DNA from: Candidatus Pristimantibacillus lignocellulolyticus
Lineage (GTDB): Bacteria > Bacillota > Bacilli > Paenibacillales > Paenibacillaceae
Assembly (NCBI GenBank): GCA_023639215.1
Contig: CP097899.1
Coordinates: 4,026,001 to 4,090,000, forward strand
DNA: 64,000 nucleotides
Reading direction: 5' to 3'
Each line of letters begins with the position of its first letter. Position 1 is the first letter of the stretch. The notes beneath the pieces are model-generated. The model was not told the origin of the DNA. It ran no database searches and was given only the letters and a program-made list of their open reading frames with translations. A program made the position numbers and the translations under genes. Positions 17,419 through 25,285 of this stretch are shown here, in pieces.

Positions 17419-18561
17419 ATGACAAATGTAAGAATGGGAATTATCGGTATCGGTGCGCAAGGTGCATTTTATGCTAAATTTATTACTGAAGGCAAAGTGA
17501 AAAACATGGTGGTAGGTGCAATAAGTGATGCTGACCCTGCGAGAAAGCAATGGGCAGCTGAAAACTACCCAGATGTTCCATTTTTCGATAATTATATCGA
17601 TATGCTCGATAGCGGCACAGTTGATGCAGTCGTTACATGTGTACCTCATTACTTACATCCTGAGATCGGAATTGCCGCATTGCAACGTGATATTCATGCA
17701 TTACTCGAGAAACCTGCAGGCGTATATACGAAGCAAGTAAGAGAATTGAATGAATATGCAAAAACTAAACCAGAAGTTGCATTTGGAATTGTGTTCAACC
17801 AACGTACTAATCCTTTATATCAAAAATTAAAACAATTAATTGATGATGGTGAGATTGGAGATATCCGTCGTACGAACTGGATGATCACTACTTGGTGGAG
17901 ACCACAAGGTTATTATGATCAAAGTGCATGGAGAGCAACGTGGAAAGGTGAAGGTGGTGGAGTACTTGTGAATCAAGCACCACATCAACTTGATCTCCTT
18001 CAATGGATTACTGGTATGCCTGCAAAAGTATACTCTAATGTGAAGTATGGCTACCAACGTAATATATCCGTTGAAGATGAAGTAACCGTTATGATGGAAT
18101 ATGCTAATGGTGCAACTGGTGTATTCGTAACATGTACACATGATATTGTCGGAACGGATCGTTTCGAGATTTTAGGCGACAAAGGTAAAATTGTTGTTGA
18201 CGATAGTAAGAAAATTACGATTAAACGTCTAACTAAACCAGAGCGCGAGATGAGTGATACGATGAGTATGGCTGACGTGATGAACATCTTTATGGGTGGG
18301 AAGTCCGATGATATCTACTCTGAGGAAGTTATTGAATTTGAAAGTGTATGGGGAGCACAGCATATCGCTGTATTCGAAAACTTTGCTGCACATATTGTTG
18401 AAGGTGCACCACTGTTAGCTCCAGGTAGCGATGGTATTCATGGTGTGGCATTAGCTAATGCTATTCATCTTTCTAGCTGGCTGAATAAAGAAATAGAGTT
18501 ACCTATCGATGAAGAATTGTATTTGTCAGAATTGAATAAGAAGATCGCAGCTGAACAATAA
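17419..18561 (+). CDS. Gfo/Idh/MocA-family NAD(P)-dependent oxidoreductase
   Basis: A 380-residue oxidoreductase with an N-terminal Rossmann domain (MGIIGIGAQGAFYAKFI), the EKPAG strand (near residue 95) and a C-terminal alpha/beta domain with the GGGVLVNQAPHQLDLLQWI motif carrying the catalytic His and Asp. ATG 17419 follows the previous stop by 1 nt (TAACATG). Flanked by two TIM-barrel isomerase-like genes, it probably oxidises or reduces a sugar or inositol ring hydroxyl, for example to a 3-keto compound. Confidence 0.85.
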   Translation: MTNVRMGIIGIGAQGAFYAKFITEGKVKNMVVGAISDADPARKQWAAENYPDVPFFDNYIDMLDSGTVDAVVTCVPHYLHPEIGIAALQRDIHALLEKPAGVYTKQVRELNEYAKTKPEVAFGIVFNQRTNPLYQKLKQLIDDGEIGDIRRTNWMITTWWRPQGYYDQSAWRATWKGEGGGVLVNQAPHQLDLLQWITGMPAKVYSNVKYGYQRNISVEDEVTVMMEYANGATGVFVTCTHDIVGTDRFEILGDKGKIVVDDSKKITIKRLTKPEREMSDTMSMADVMNIFMGGKSDDIYSEEVIEFESVWGAQHIAVFENFAAHIVEGAPLLAPGSDGIHGVALANAIHLSSWLNKEIELPIDEELYLSELNKKIAAEQ

Positions 18562-18579
18562 TCAGAATGGAGTGAGTAT

Positions 18580-19443
18580 GTGATGACGAAACAATCAAAG
18601 ATCGGTGTGCAAATGTTCAATTTGAAACAAAAAGTTGCAGAGCTAGGTGCATATGCGACACTTGAGAAGTTACATGAATTAGGATTTCATTCTGTTGAAG
18701 TGACGCAAATTGCGATGACATCAGAAAATGTAGCACAATTGAAAAAAGCTAGCGAAGATTTTGGTATTCAAATCGCAGCAGTATCTGCTCCATTGAACAA
18801 AGGTGTCAATGATCCCGGAGAGTCATTAGAAACTCATTTTGATAAAATAGTCAACGATTGTAAGGAATTAGACTGTAAATATATTCGAATTGGTATGATG
18901 CCACTTGCGATTATGGGTCATAAAGATCAAGTGATGCAATATATCGCTGAAGCAGAAGCGATGGCTAATCGTCTAGCAGAACACGGATTGGAACTTTATT
19001 ATCATAATCATCATGTTGAGTTTGAAAAATATGATGGAGAGTATCTAATTGATATGATGCGTAATCATACAACTAAGCTAGGGTTTGAACTTGATGTTCA
19101 TTGGATTCAGCGTGGAGGAGAAAACCCAGTTGCAGTGATTAATCGCTTTAAAGGTCGTATCGGATTATTGCATTTGAAAGATTATCGTATCGGAAGACTA
19201 GAAGTAGGAGAAGATGATCTTAAAGATATGTCTAAATTCATGCGAAAATTCACAAACATCATTCAGTTCGCTGAGTTGGGACAAGGGTCTTTAGATATAC
19301 CAGCAATAATCGATGCGGGACTAGATAGTGGTGTCAAACACTTCTTCATCGAACAAGATGATACGAACGGTAGAGATCCATTTGATTGTCTTCAAGATTC
19401 TAAACTATATTTAGTTAGACAAGGGTATGGAGATTGGATTTAA
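18580..19443 (+). CDS. Sugar phosphate isomerase/epimerase-like TIM-barrel protein
   Basis: A 287-residue xylose-isomerase-like barrel, distinct from the first one in the operon. It carries LYYHNHHVEFEKYDGEYLIDMM, LGFELDVHWIQRGG and GLLHLKDYRIGR with metal-binding Glu, Asp and His, and FFIEQDDTNGRDPFDCL at the end. GGAG lies 7 nt before GTG 18580 (ATG 18583 is an alternative). It ends the three-gene operon, which a terminator separates from larA. The exact reaction is unknown. Confidence 0.75.
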   Translation: MMTKQSKIGVQMFNLKQKVAELGAYATLEKLHELGFHSVEVTQIAMTSENVAQLKKASEDFGIQIAAVSAPLNKGVNDPGESLETHFDKIVNDCKELDCKYIRIGMMPLAIMGHKDQVMQYIAEAEAMANRLAEHGLELYYHNHHVEFEKYDGEYLIDMMRNHTTKLGFELDVHWIQRGGENPVAVINRFKGRIGLLHLKDYRIGRLEVGEDDLKDMSKFMRKFTNIIQFAELGQGSLDIPAIIDAGLDSGVKHFFIEQDDTNGRDPFDCLQDSKLYLVRQGYGDWI

Positions 19444-19458
19444 TAGATAGTAAAGCAT

Positions 19459-19505
19459 AAAAGTATGTGGGAGCTGATAAACTAGCTCTCATATACTTTT
19501 TGCTA
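19459..19505 (+). terminator. Intrinsic terminator
   Basis: AAAAGTATGTGGGAGCT pairs imperfectly with AGCTCTCATATACTTTT and is followed by T. It isolates the lar operon from the upstream operon. Confidence 0.75.
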
Positions 19506-19546
19506 TATGGACACGAAAAAAATAATTAAAACGAGTAATTATCGCG

Positions 19547-19605
19547 TTGACGTATAAGGTATCCAATGATATTATTTAATTAATTAGTTTACTAAACTAA
19601 TTAAT
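19547..19605 (+). promoter_or_regulatory. larA promoter with ROK-type operator 3
   Basis: TTGACG (19547) and TATTAT (19570) are 17 nt apart. The 25-bp palindrome at 19580-19604 is identical to the one at 7754 and is extended by one pair (A...T). The promoter and operator geometry is also the same. Confidence 0.75.
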
Positions 19606-19686
19606 ATAGATAGTCATTATTTGCTTTCTCACATGAAATCTAATTATTTGGTAAAATACTATACAAAATATACGAATTGGAGTGAT

Positions 19687-20961
19687 ATGTTAATGGGTAT
19701 TCTTCAAGAGCTTGTAAAAAATATTCCCGTTCCAAAAATGGCAAAAGTAAAGGTTACTTTTGATAATAGTCATATTGAGCATTTGAGTGAACAATTGTTA
19801 CTAAAATTAGATCGTCCTGAAATAGTTGATCAGATTAAACCTGGCATGGAAATTGCTATTGCAGTTGGTAGTCGTGGTCTTGATCGTCTAGTGGAATTAA
19901 CGAAATGCACGGTGCAATTTCTACAAGATCATGGAGCAAAACCTTTCATCGTTCCTAGTATGGGAAGTCATGGCGGTGCTACAGCTGAAGGTCAAAGCGA
20001 GGTTCTTGCACACCTAGGCGTAACAGAAGAGAGCGTTGGTTGTGAAATCCGATCTTCAATGGAAGTTGTGAAGTTAGGCGAATTGCCTAATGGACTTCCT
20101 GTCTATGTAGACCAATATGCTGCTAATGCCGATGGAATTGTTGTTATCAATCGTATTAAACCACATACTGCTTTCCGTGGTCCAGTTGAGAGCGGCATTA
20201 TGAAAATGATTAGTATCGGACTTGGAAAACAAAAAGGTGCCGAAGCTTGTCATCAACTTGGCTTCAAGTATATGGCTGAAAATGTTCCTGCAATGGCGAA
20301 AATGATTATGGCAGAAAAACCTATTCTCTTTGGGGTTGCTACAGTTGAAAATGCTTTCGATAAAGTGGCGGTTGTTGAAACGTTAACTCCTTCTGAAATT
20401 ATCGAGAAAGAAGCTAGCTTGCAAGAACAAGCGAAAGCATTATTACCAAAACTGTTTTTCGAACAATTAGAAGTGCTAGTCATTGATCAAATTGGTAAAA
20501 ACATCAGTGGTGATGGAATGGACCCTAATATTACAGGTCGCTATCCTACTCCTTATGCCCATGGCGGTCCTGACGTTAATAAAATGGTTGTACTTGATCT
20601 TACACATGAGACAGAAGGTAATGCAAATGGTGTAGGTACTGCAGATTTCACAACGCAACGCCTAGTAGACAAGATGAATCTTGAAGTAACGTATGCCAAT
20701 GGACTTACTTCTACTGTAGTGGCGCCTACTAAGATTGCTACTACATTAGCCAATGACAAAGAAACAATTCAAGCTGCGATTAAAACTAGTAACATTCTTG
20801 ATTTTACAGAAGTGAAAATGGTTCGCATCAAAAATACATTAGTATTAAGTGAAATTGAAGTATCTGAAGCACTGATTGAATATGTAAATCAACATCCACA
20901 GATGGAAGTAGTATCGCCATTGTTTGACTTACCTTTCGATGATAACGGGAATTTGTGGTAG
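19687..20961 (+). CDS. LarA-family nickel-pincer epimerase, proposed D-gluconate/D-mannonate 2-epimerase
   Basis: A 424-residue LarA superfamily (DUF2088) protein. Members racemise or epimerise 2-hydroxyacids by hydride transfer using the nickel-pincer nucleotide. Seen: SMGSHGGAT, RIKPHTAF, and a Lys (GIMKMIS) followed 16 residues later by the His of EACHQ, the spacing recalled for the cofactor-linking Lys184 and nickel ligand His200 of L. plantarum LarA. DQIGKNISGDGMDPN lies in the C-terminal half. The superfamily is known to include D-gluconate 2-epimerases. With uxaC, a reductase, gntK and gnd in the same regulon, that activity fits far better than lactate racemisation. The start is ATG 19687 or 19693. 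Confidence 0.85.
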   Translation: MLMGILQELVKNIPVPKMAKVKVTFDNSHIEHLSEQLLLKLDRPEIVDQIKPGMEIAIAVGSRGLDRLVELTKCTVQFLQDHGAKPFIVPSMGSHGGATAEGQSEVLAHLGVTEESVGCEIRSSMEVVKLGELPNGLPVYVDQYAANADGIVVINRIKPHTAFRGPVESGIMKMISIGLGKQKGAEACHQLGFKYMAENVPAMAKMIMAEKPILFGVATVENAFDKVAVVETLTPSEIIEKEASLQEQAKALLPKLFFEQLEVLVIDQIGKNISGDGMDPNITGRYPTPYAHGGPDVNKMVVLDLTHETEGNANGVGTADFTTQRLVDKMNLEVTYANGLTSTVVAPTKIATTLANDKETIQAAIKTSNILDFTEVKMVRIKNTLVLSEIEVSEALIEYVNQHPQMEVVSPLFDLPFDDNGNLW

Positions 20962-21178
20962 TAAATATAACAATCAAAGTTCAAAAAGCGGGCTTTCAGA
21001 ACCAAGAAGATGGAGCGCTACTTAAGAAAGATGGAAGCGCAAGTGTACATGATTACGTACACGCGAACCGTACTTTCCAAGTTCACTTCATATTCGATGC
21101 CGACTGAGCTACGTTAGCATTACATCGTTATCAAAGTTTGCATAATGAAATATCATTACAACTAAGGGAGAGATAATT
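20962..21178. other. Interval between larA and SDR
   Basis: 217 bp with no promoter or operator recognised, only short inverted repeats such as GTACATGATTACGTAC. It is probably transcribed through. Confidence 0.35.
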
Positions 21179-21949
21179 ATGAGTAAATTATTCGACTTAA
21201 CAGGTAAAACAGCAGTAGCTATTGGTGGTAATAGTGTATTAGGTTCATCAATCGCTCATGGATTGGCAGAGCATGGAGCTAAAGTAGCTATCGTTGGTCG
21301 TAATATGGAAAAAGCTGAAGAAGTAGTAAAAGCTATCGTTGACAATGGTGGAGAAGCGAAAGCTTTCCAAGCAAATGTTAGTCAGCGTGAATCATTACTG
21401 CAAGTAGCTACTGATATTGAAGCTTGGTCTGGCGGTTGGGATATTTTATTGAATGCACCAGGTAAGAACAGTAGTACACCATTTCTTGAACTAGAAATGG
21501 ATGAATACGATGATATAATGGATGTAAATTTGAAAGGTATCGTTCAAGCTTGTCAAATTTTTGCGCAGAAGAATATTGAGCAGCAACGTTCAGGTAGCAT
21601 TATCAATATTTCATCTGTATCATCAACAACACCGCTTTCTAGAGTGTTTACGTATTCCGTTTCTAAAGCAGCATTGAACAGTGCTACACAATATTTGGCA
21701 AGAGAGTTTGCACTTCATAATATTCGTGTTAATGCCATTATTCCTGGTTTCTTCCCAGCGGAACAAAATCGTAAAATTTTGAGCCCTGACCGCATAGAAT
21801 CAATCATGAAGCACACTCCAATGCAACGCTTTGGAACACCTGAAGAATTACAAGGTGCAGCAATATGGCTTGCTTCAGAACAAGCATCTAGCTTTGTTAC
21901 AGGGGCATTGATTCGAGTAGATGGCGGTTTTGGAAGCATGACCATTTAA
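21179..21949 (+). CDS. SDR oxidoreductase, probable fructuronate reductase
   Basis: A 256-residue classical short-chain dehydrogenase. It has the nucleotide loop AIGGNSVLGSSIA, NAP in place of NAG, and the catalytic Ser (ISSVSS) and YSVSK. It ends in a normal VTGALIRVDGGF. The GG-x(2)-VLG form resembles the SDR-type fructuronate reductase YjmF/UxuB of B. subtilis. It would reduce D-fructuronate from UxaC to D-mannonate, the C2 epimer of gluconate. It lies between larA and larE, with AAGGGAGAG upstream. The assignment rests on context as well as sequence; another sugar-acid dehydrogenase is possible. Confidence 0.75.
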   Translation: MSKLFDLTGKTAVAIGGNSVLGSSIAHGLAEHGAKVAIVGRNMEKAEEVVKAIVDNGGEAKAFQANVSQRESLLQVATDIEAWSGGWDILLNAPGKNSSTPFLELEMDEYDDIMDVNLKGIVQACQIFAQKNIEQQRSGSIINISSVSSTTPLSRVFTYSVSKAALNSATQYLAREFALHNIRVNAIIPGFFPAEQNRKILSPDRIESIMKHTPMQRFGTPEELQGAAIWLASEQASSFVTGALIRVDGGFGSMTI

Positions 21950-21963
21950 GATTGTTAGAAATA

Positions 21964-22046
21964 AATGAAAAGTTTGAGATTATGCTTTCGAAGTACTTTT
22001 CATTGCATAGTCACTATTCAAGAAGTATATGAAAAGTTTGGGGAGG
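21964..22046 (+). promoter_or_regulatory. Tripartite pre-SD leader element, copy 3 (larE)
   Basis: AATGAAAAGT (21964) pairs perfectly with ACTTTTCATT (21995-22004) around the TATGCTTTCGAAGT core. ATGAAAAGT recurs at 22029, just before GGGGAGG. Compared with copies 1, 2 and 5 the arms changed from AAAAAGT to TGAAAAGT in all three positions. Confidence 0.7.
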
Positions 22047-22053
22047 ATGACAA

Positions 22054-22860
22054 ATGATGCTGACAGCGAAATATGAAAAGCTACAATCTATTTTAAGAGA
22101 AATGCAAAGTGTTGTAGTTGCTTTTTCTGGTGGAGTAGATAGTACATTTTTGTTAAAGGCAGCCGTAGACACTTTAGGTAGCGATCATGTTATTGCTGTT
22201 ACGGCGGATTCAGAGACATATCCTTCGAGTGAATTAGAAGAAGCGAGAGAACTAGCGTCTCTTATTGGTGCTACACATGTAGTTATTGAAACTTCCGAGT
22301 TAGCGATTCCAGGGTATTCAGAGAACAATAAAAATAGATGTTACTTCTGTAAAAGTAGTCTATTCGATCATATATTGCCAATTCTTGAAGAGAAAAATTA
22401 CAAAAATATTATATACGGCGTAATCGCTGATGATCAGAATGAACATCGTCCAGGTATGCAAGCTGCGAAGGAACGTGGCGTCAGAGGTCCACTTCTGGAA
22501 GCAGAACTTTATAAAACAGAAATAAGAGAGTTATCTCAATCCGTTAATCTTCCTACTTGGTCGAAGCCTTCATTTGCTTGCTTATCATCACGTATCGCAT
22601 ATGGTGAACAGATTACGAATGAGAAGTTACAAAAAATTGATGCATCTGAACGTTATCTAAAATCATTAGGTATTCGTCAAGTAAGAGTTCGTACTCATGG
22701 AGAAATCGCAAGGATTGAAGTTGAATTATCGGATATGCCAATTCTTCTAGAAAATCATGAGGTAATTGTTGCACAATTACAGTATTATGGATATAAATAT
22801 GTCACAATGGATCTATTAGGATACCAAAGTGGCAGTATGAACAAAGTACTTGCTCTTTAA
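22054..22860 (+). CDS. larE: Pyridinium-3,5-bisthiocarboxylate mononucleotide synthase LarE
   Basis: A 268-residue ATP-pyrophosphatase-fold sulfurtransferase. It adenylates the biscarboxylate nucleotide made by LarB and donates sulfur to form the thiocarboxylates of the nickel-pincer cofactor. The PP-loop is AFSGGVDSTFLLKA (near residue 26). NRCYFCKSSLFDHI follows near residue 95. SFACLSSRIAYG contains the Cys expected at the position of the sacrificial Cys176 of L. plantarum LarE. ATG 22054 lies 7 nt after GGGGAGG. It carries its own leader element although inside the operon. Confidence 0.92.
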   Translation: MMLTAKYEKLQSILREMQSVVVAFSGGVDSTFLLKAAVDTLGSDHVIAVTADSETYPSSELEEARELASLIGATHVVIETSELAIPGYSENNKNRCYFCKSSLFDHILPILEEKNYKNIIYGVIADDQNEHRPGMQAAKERGVRGPLLEAELYKTEIRELSQSVNLPTWSKPSFACLSSRIAYGEQITNEKLQKIDASERYLKSLGIRQVRVRTHGEIARIEVELSDMPILLENHEVIVAQLQYYGYKYVTMDLLGYQSGSMNKVLAL

Positions 22861-22880
22861 TGTTAAAATAAGTATTGAAT

Positions 22881-22913
22881 AATAAAAACCACTGTTCGCT
22901 GTGGTTTTTATTA
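22881..22913 (+). terminator. Terminator-like hairpin inside the lar operon
   Basis: AATAAAAACCAC pairs with GTGGTTTTTATT, with a T-rich 3' arm, between larE and gntK. No promoter is obvious before gntK, so this may attenuate rather than end transcription. Confidence 0.6.
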
Positions 22914-22952
22914 TTCATGTTCATAAACATATATCTGAAGGGAAGATCAGCA

Positions 22953-24425
22953 ATGGGTAGGCAACTTGTAATAGGAATTGATCTAGGAACAACGAGTGTA
23001 AAAGCATGTGCATTTCAAACCGACGGTCATGTTATAGCCGAAGTGGAAGAGATGAATAAGACGGAGTACCCAAAGCAAGGTTATGCAGAGCAAGATGTTG
23101 AACGTATTGAACGCTCTTCTGTGTTAGCACTTAAACGATTGATCGAGGAGGCTAATATTGTTGAAGGGGAGCTTTTAGCTATTTCTTTCTCTGCAGCAAT
23201 GCACTCTCTAGTATGTATTAATGAAACAGGTGTACCGATTTCACCACTGCTTACATGGGCAGATGGTCGTAGCACAGATCAAGTTAATGCTTTAACAGAT
23301 GAGGACAAACGACATTACTATGAAATAACAGGTACTCCTGTACACCCTATGACTCCATTTACTAAGTTACTTTGGATGAAAGAAACTAACTATGCTCCTT
23401 ATCTTGCAGCAACTTACTTCATGTCTGCAAAGGAATATATTATTTATAAATGGTTTGGTAAGCGCTTGATTGATTATGCAATGGCTTCGGCGACAGGTCT
23501 TTTTAATCCTAATACGATGCAATGGGAACCAACATTACTACAACTAACTAATATCGTTAGTGATCAATTATCATCGATCGTTGAACCGACAACTATTCTT
23601 ACTGAATTGTGTGCAGATGTTGCGAAAGAAGTTGGAATCTCAGCATCAGTTCCTTTTGTTATTGGCTCAGCAGATGGTCAACTTGCTAATCTAGGTAGTG
23701 GCGCGATATTACCTGGCGAAGTTGCAATTTCTGTAGGTACGAGTGGTGCTATTCGTCAATTCACTTCATCTTTCCAAGTAAGTGAGACACAATCTACTTT
23801 CTGTTATTCATTTAGTAGTGATTCTTTCATTGTAGGTGGTCCGACAAACAATGGTGGCGTTGTCTTACAATGGGCAAAAGATCTATTGCAATATGACGGT
23901 GATTTCGCTGCATTTATATCCGAGTCTGAGAAATCAGAGATTGGTTCAGAAGGTCTTGTATTTCTGCCTTATTTGAATGGAGAACGAGCACCATTATGGG
24001 ATCAAGCTGCGAAAGGTAATTTCTATGGTTTATCAATATCGCATCGTCGTGAACATCTCATTAGAGCGGTATTAGAAGGGATTACTCTAAATCTATATCA
24101 AATAGGTAACGCTCTTGAACAATCGATTGGGCCAGCTCATAAAGTATTTGTTAATGGTGGATTATCGAGATCACCAGTATGGTTGCAAATGTTAGCAGAT
24201 ATATTTAATGCAGAGATATACGTTTCTGAAAGTCACAATGGTGCTGCTTGGGGAGCTTCATGGACAGCTCTAGTTGCCCTTGGATATGCATCATCTTTCG
24301 AAGATATTAAAAACTATACACCTATGAACAAACCAGTGATTCCGATTGCTGAAAATAGTGAGAAATATAGAGCGATTTATGAAAAATACATTTCTGTACA
24401 GCAAGTCGTTGCGCAACTATTTTAA
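22953..24425 (+). CDS. gntK: Gluconokinase, FGGY family
   Basis: A 490-residue FGGY kinase phosphorylating D-gluconate to 6-phosphogluconate. The N-terminus is GIDLGTTSVKACAF. FSAAMHSLVCINETGVPISPLLTWADGRS and GTPVHPMTPFTKLLWMKE are characteristic of the Bacillus GntK type rather than xylulokinase. The C-terminal domain has VFVNGGLSRSPVWLQMLADI. ATG 22953 follows GAAGGGA; the frame is open further upstream across the terminator, which is not coding. It supplies the substrate of gnd and is the key to reading the locus as a gluconate pathway. Confidence 0.9.
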   Translation: MGRQLVIGIDLGTTSVKACAFQTDGHVIAEVEEMNKTEYPKQGYAEQDVERIERSSVLALKRLIEEANIVEGELLAISFSAAMHSLVCINETGVPISPLLTWADGRSTDQVNALTDEDKRHYYEITGTPVHPMTPFTKLLWMKETNYAPYLAATYFMSAKEYIIYKWFGKRLIDYAMASATGLFNPNTMQWEPTLLQLTNIVSDQLSSIVEPTTILTELCADVAKEVGISASVPFVIGSADGQLANLGSGAILPGEVAISVGTSGAIRQFTSSFQVSETQSTFCYSFSSDSFIVGGPTNNGGVVLQWAKDLLQYDGDFAAFISESEKSEIGSEGLVFLPYLNGERAPLWDQAAKGNFYGLSISHRREHLIRAVLEGITLNLYQIGNALEQSIGPAHKVFVNGGLSRSPVWLQMLADIFNAEIYVSESHNGAAWGASWTALVALGYASSFEDIKNYTPMNKPVIPIAENSEKYRAIYEKYISVQQVVAQLF

Positions 24426-24440
24426 TGTCAATACTATGGT

Positions 24441-24506
24441 AATGCTTCCGAAGTACTTTTCATTAACACGAAGTATCATTGAAAGCGATATGAAAAGTTT
24501 TAGGAG
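24441..24506 (+). promoter_or_regulatory. Leader element, copy 4 (larB), lacking the 5' arm
   Basis: The core AATGCTTCCGAAGT and ACTTTTCATT are followed by ATGAAAAGT directly before TTTTAGGAG. No upstream AATGAAAAGT is seen, so only the downstream, SD-proximal pairing can form. Confidence 0.55.
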
Positions 24507-24511
24507 TGATG

Positions 24512-25285
24512 ATGATGTTAGAAGATATATTGAAACAAGTACAAAATGGACAATTAACTGTAGATGCAGCTAAGCAACAATTAAGTGCATTTGAAGATTT
24601 GGGTTTTGCTAAAGTTGATCATGACCGCAAGAAGAGACAAGGGTTTCCGGAAATCATTTATGGGGAGGGCAAAACTTCAGAGCAGATTATTGCAATAGCT
24701 AATGCGATGCTGCTTAGAAAAGATCAAGTGCTTATAACGCGCATTCCAGCAGATAAAGCAAATGAAGTTCAGCAATCCATTCCTCATCTGGTCTATCATG
24801 CTCAGGCACGAATTTTATATTGGGTGCAAGATTTCAGTAAAAAAGATCAATCCAAACAATATATTGCTATAGTAGCAGCTGGTACATCTGATATAGCTGT
24901 AGCAGAAGAAGCAGCGGTTACTGCTGAGGTACTAGGATGCCGTGTACATCGGATATATGATGTAGGCGTTGCAGGCATTCATCGCTTATTATTCCATGCA
25001 GAAGAAATTCAAAATGCGGTAGCCTCAGTTGTTGTTGCAGGTATGGAAGGTGCTTTACCTAGTGTTGTTGGAGGACTAGTGTCTCATCCAGTTATAGCTG
25101 TACCAACAAGTGTTGGCTATGGTGCTAATTTTAATGGTTTATCAGCATTGTTAACGATGTTAAATTCTTGCGCTTCTGGTATTAGCGTAGTAAATATAGA
25201 TAACGGGTTTGGCGGAGGATATAATGCCGCGTTAATTCATAAACTCAGCGAGAGAGGTCAACATAATGAAAACACTTTATCTTGA
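24512..25285 (+). CDS. larB: Pyridinium-3,5-biscarboxylate mononucleotide synthase LarB
   Basis: A PurE-like carboxylase/hydrolase that converts nicotinate adenine dinucleotide to the biscarboxylated mononucleotide, the first step of nickel-pincer cofactor synthesis. Seen: GFPEIIYGEGKTSEQI, YIAIVAAGTSDIAVAEEA (PurE-like core), VVVAGMEGALPSVVGGLV and PTSVGYGANFNGLSALLTMLNSC. The start is one of a GTG-ATG-ATG-ATG run. ATG 24512 or 24515 is best spaced from AGGAG. The 3' end overlaps larC1 by 20 nt. Confidence 0.92.
   Translation: MMLEDILKQVQNGQLTVDAAKQQLSAFEDLGFAKVDHDRKKRQGFPEIIYGEGKTSEQIIAIANAMLLRKDQVLITRIPADKANEVQQSIPHLVYHAQARILYWVQDFSKKDQSKQYIAIVAAGTSDIAVAEEAAVTAEVLGCRVHRIYDVGVAGIHRLLFHAEEIQNAVASVVVAGMEGALPSVVGGLVSHPVIAVPTSVGYGANFNGLSALLTMLNSCASGISVVNIDNGFGGGYNAALIHKLSERGQHNENTLS

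Noticed and set aside
22953..24425. Xylulokinase as the identity of the FGGY kinase
   Set aside because: The MHSLVCINETG, LLTWADGRS and GTPVHPMTPFTKL motifs are those of gluconokinases, and gnd is in the same regulon.
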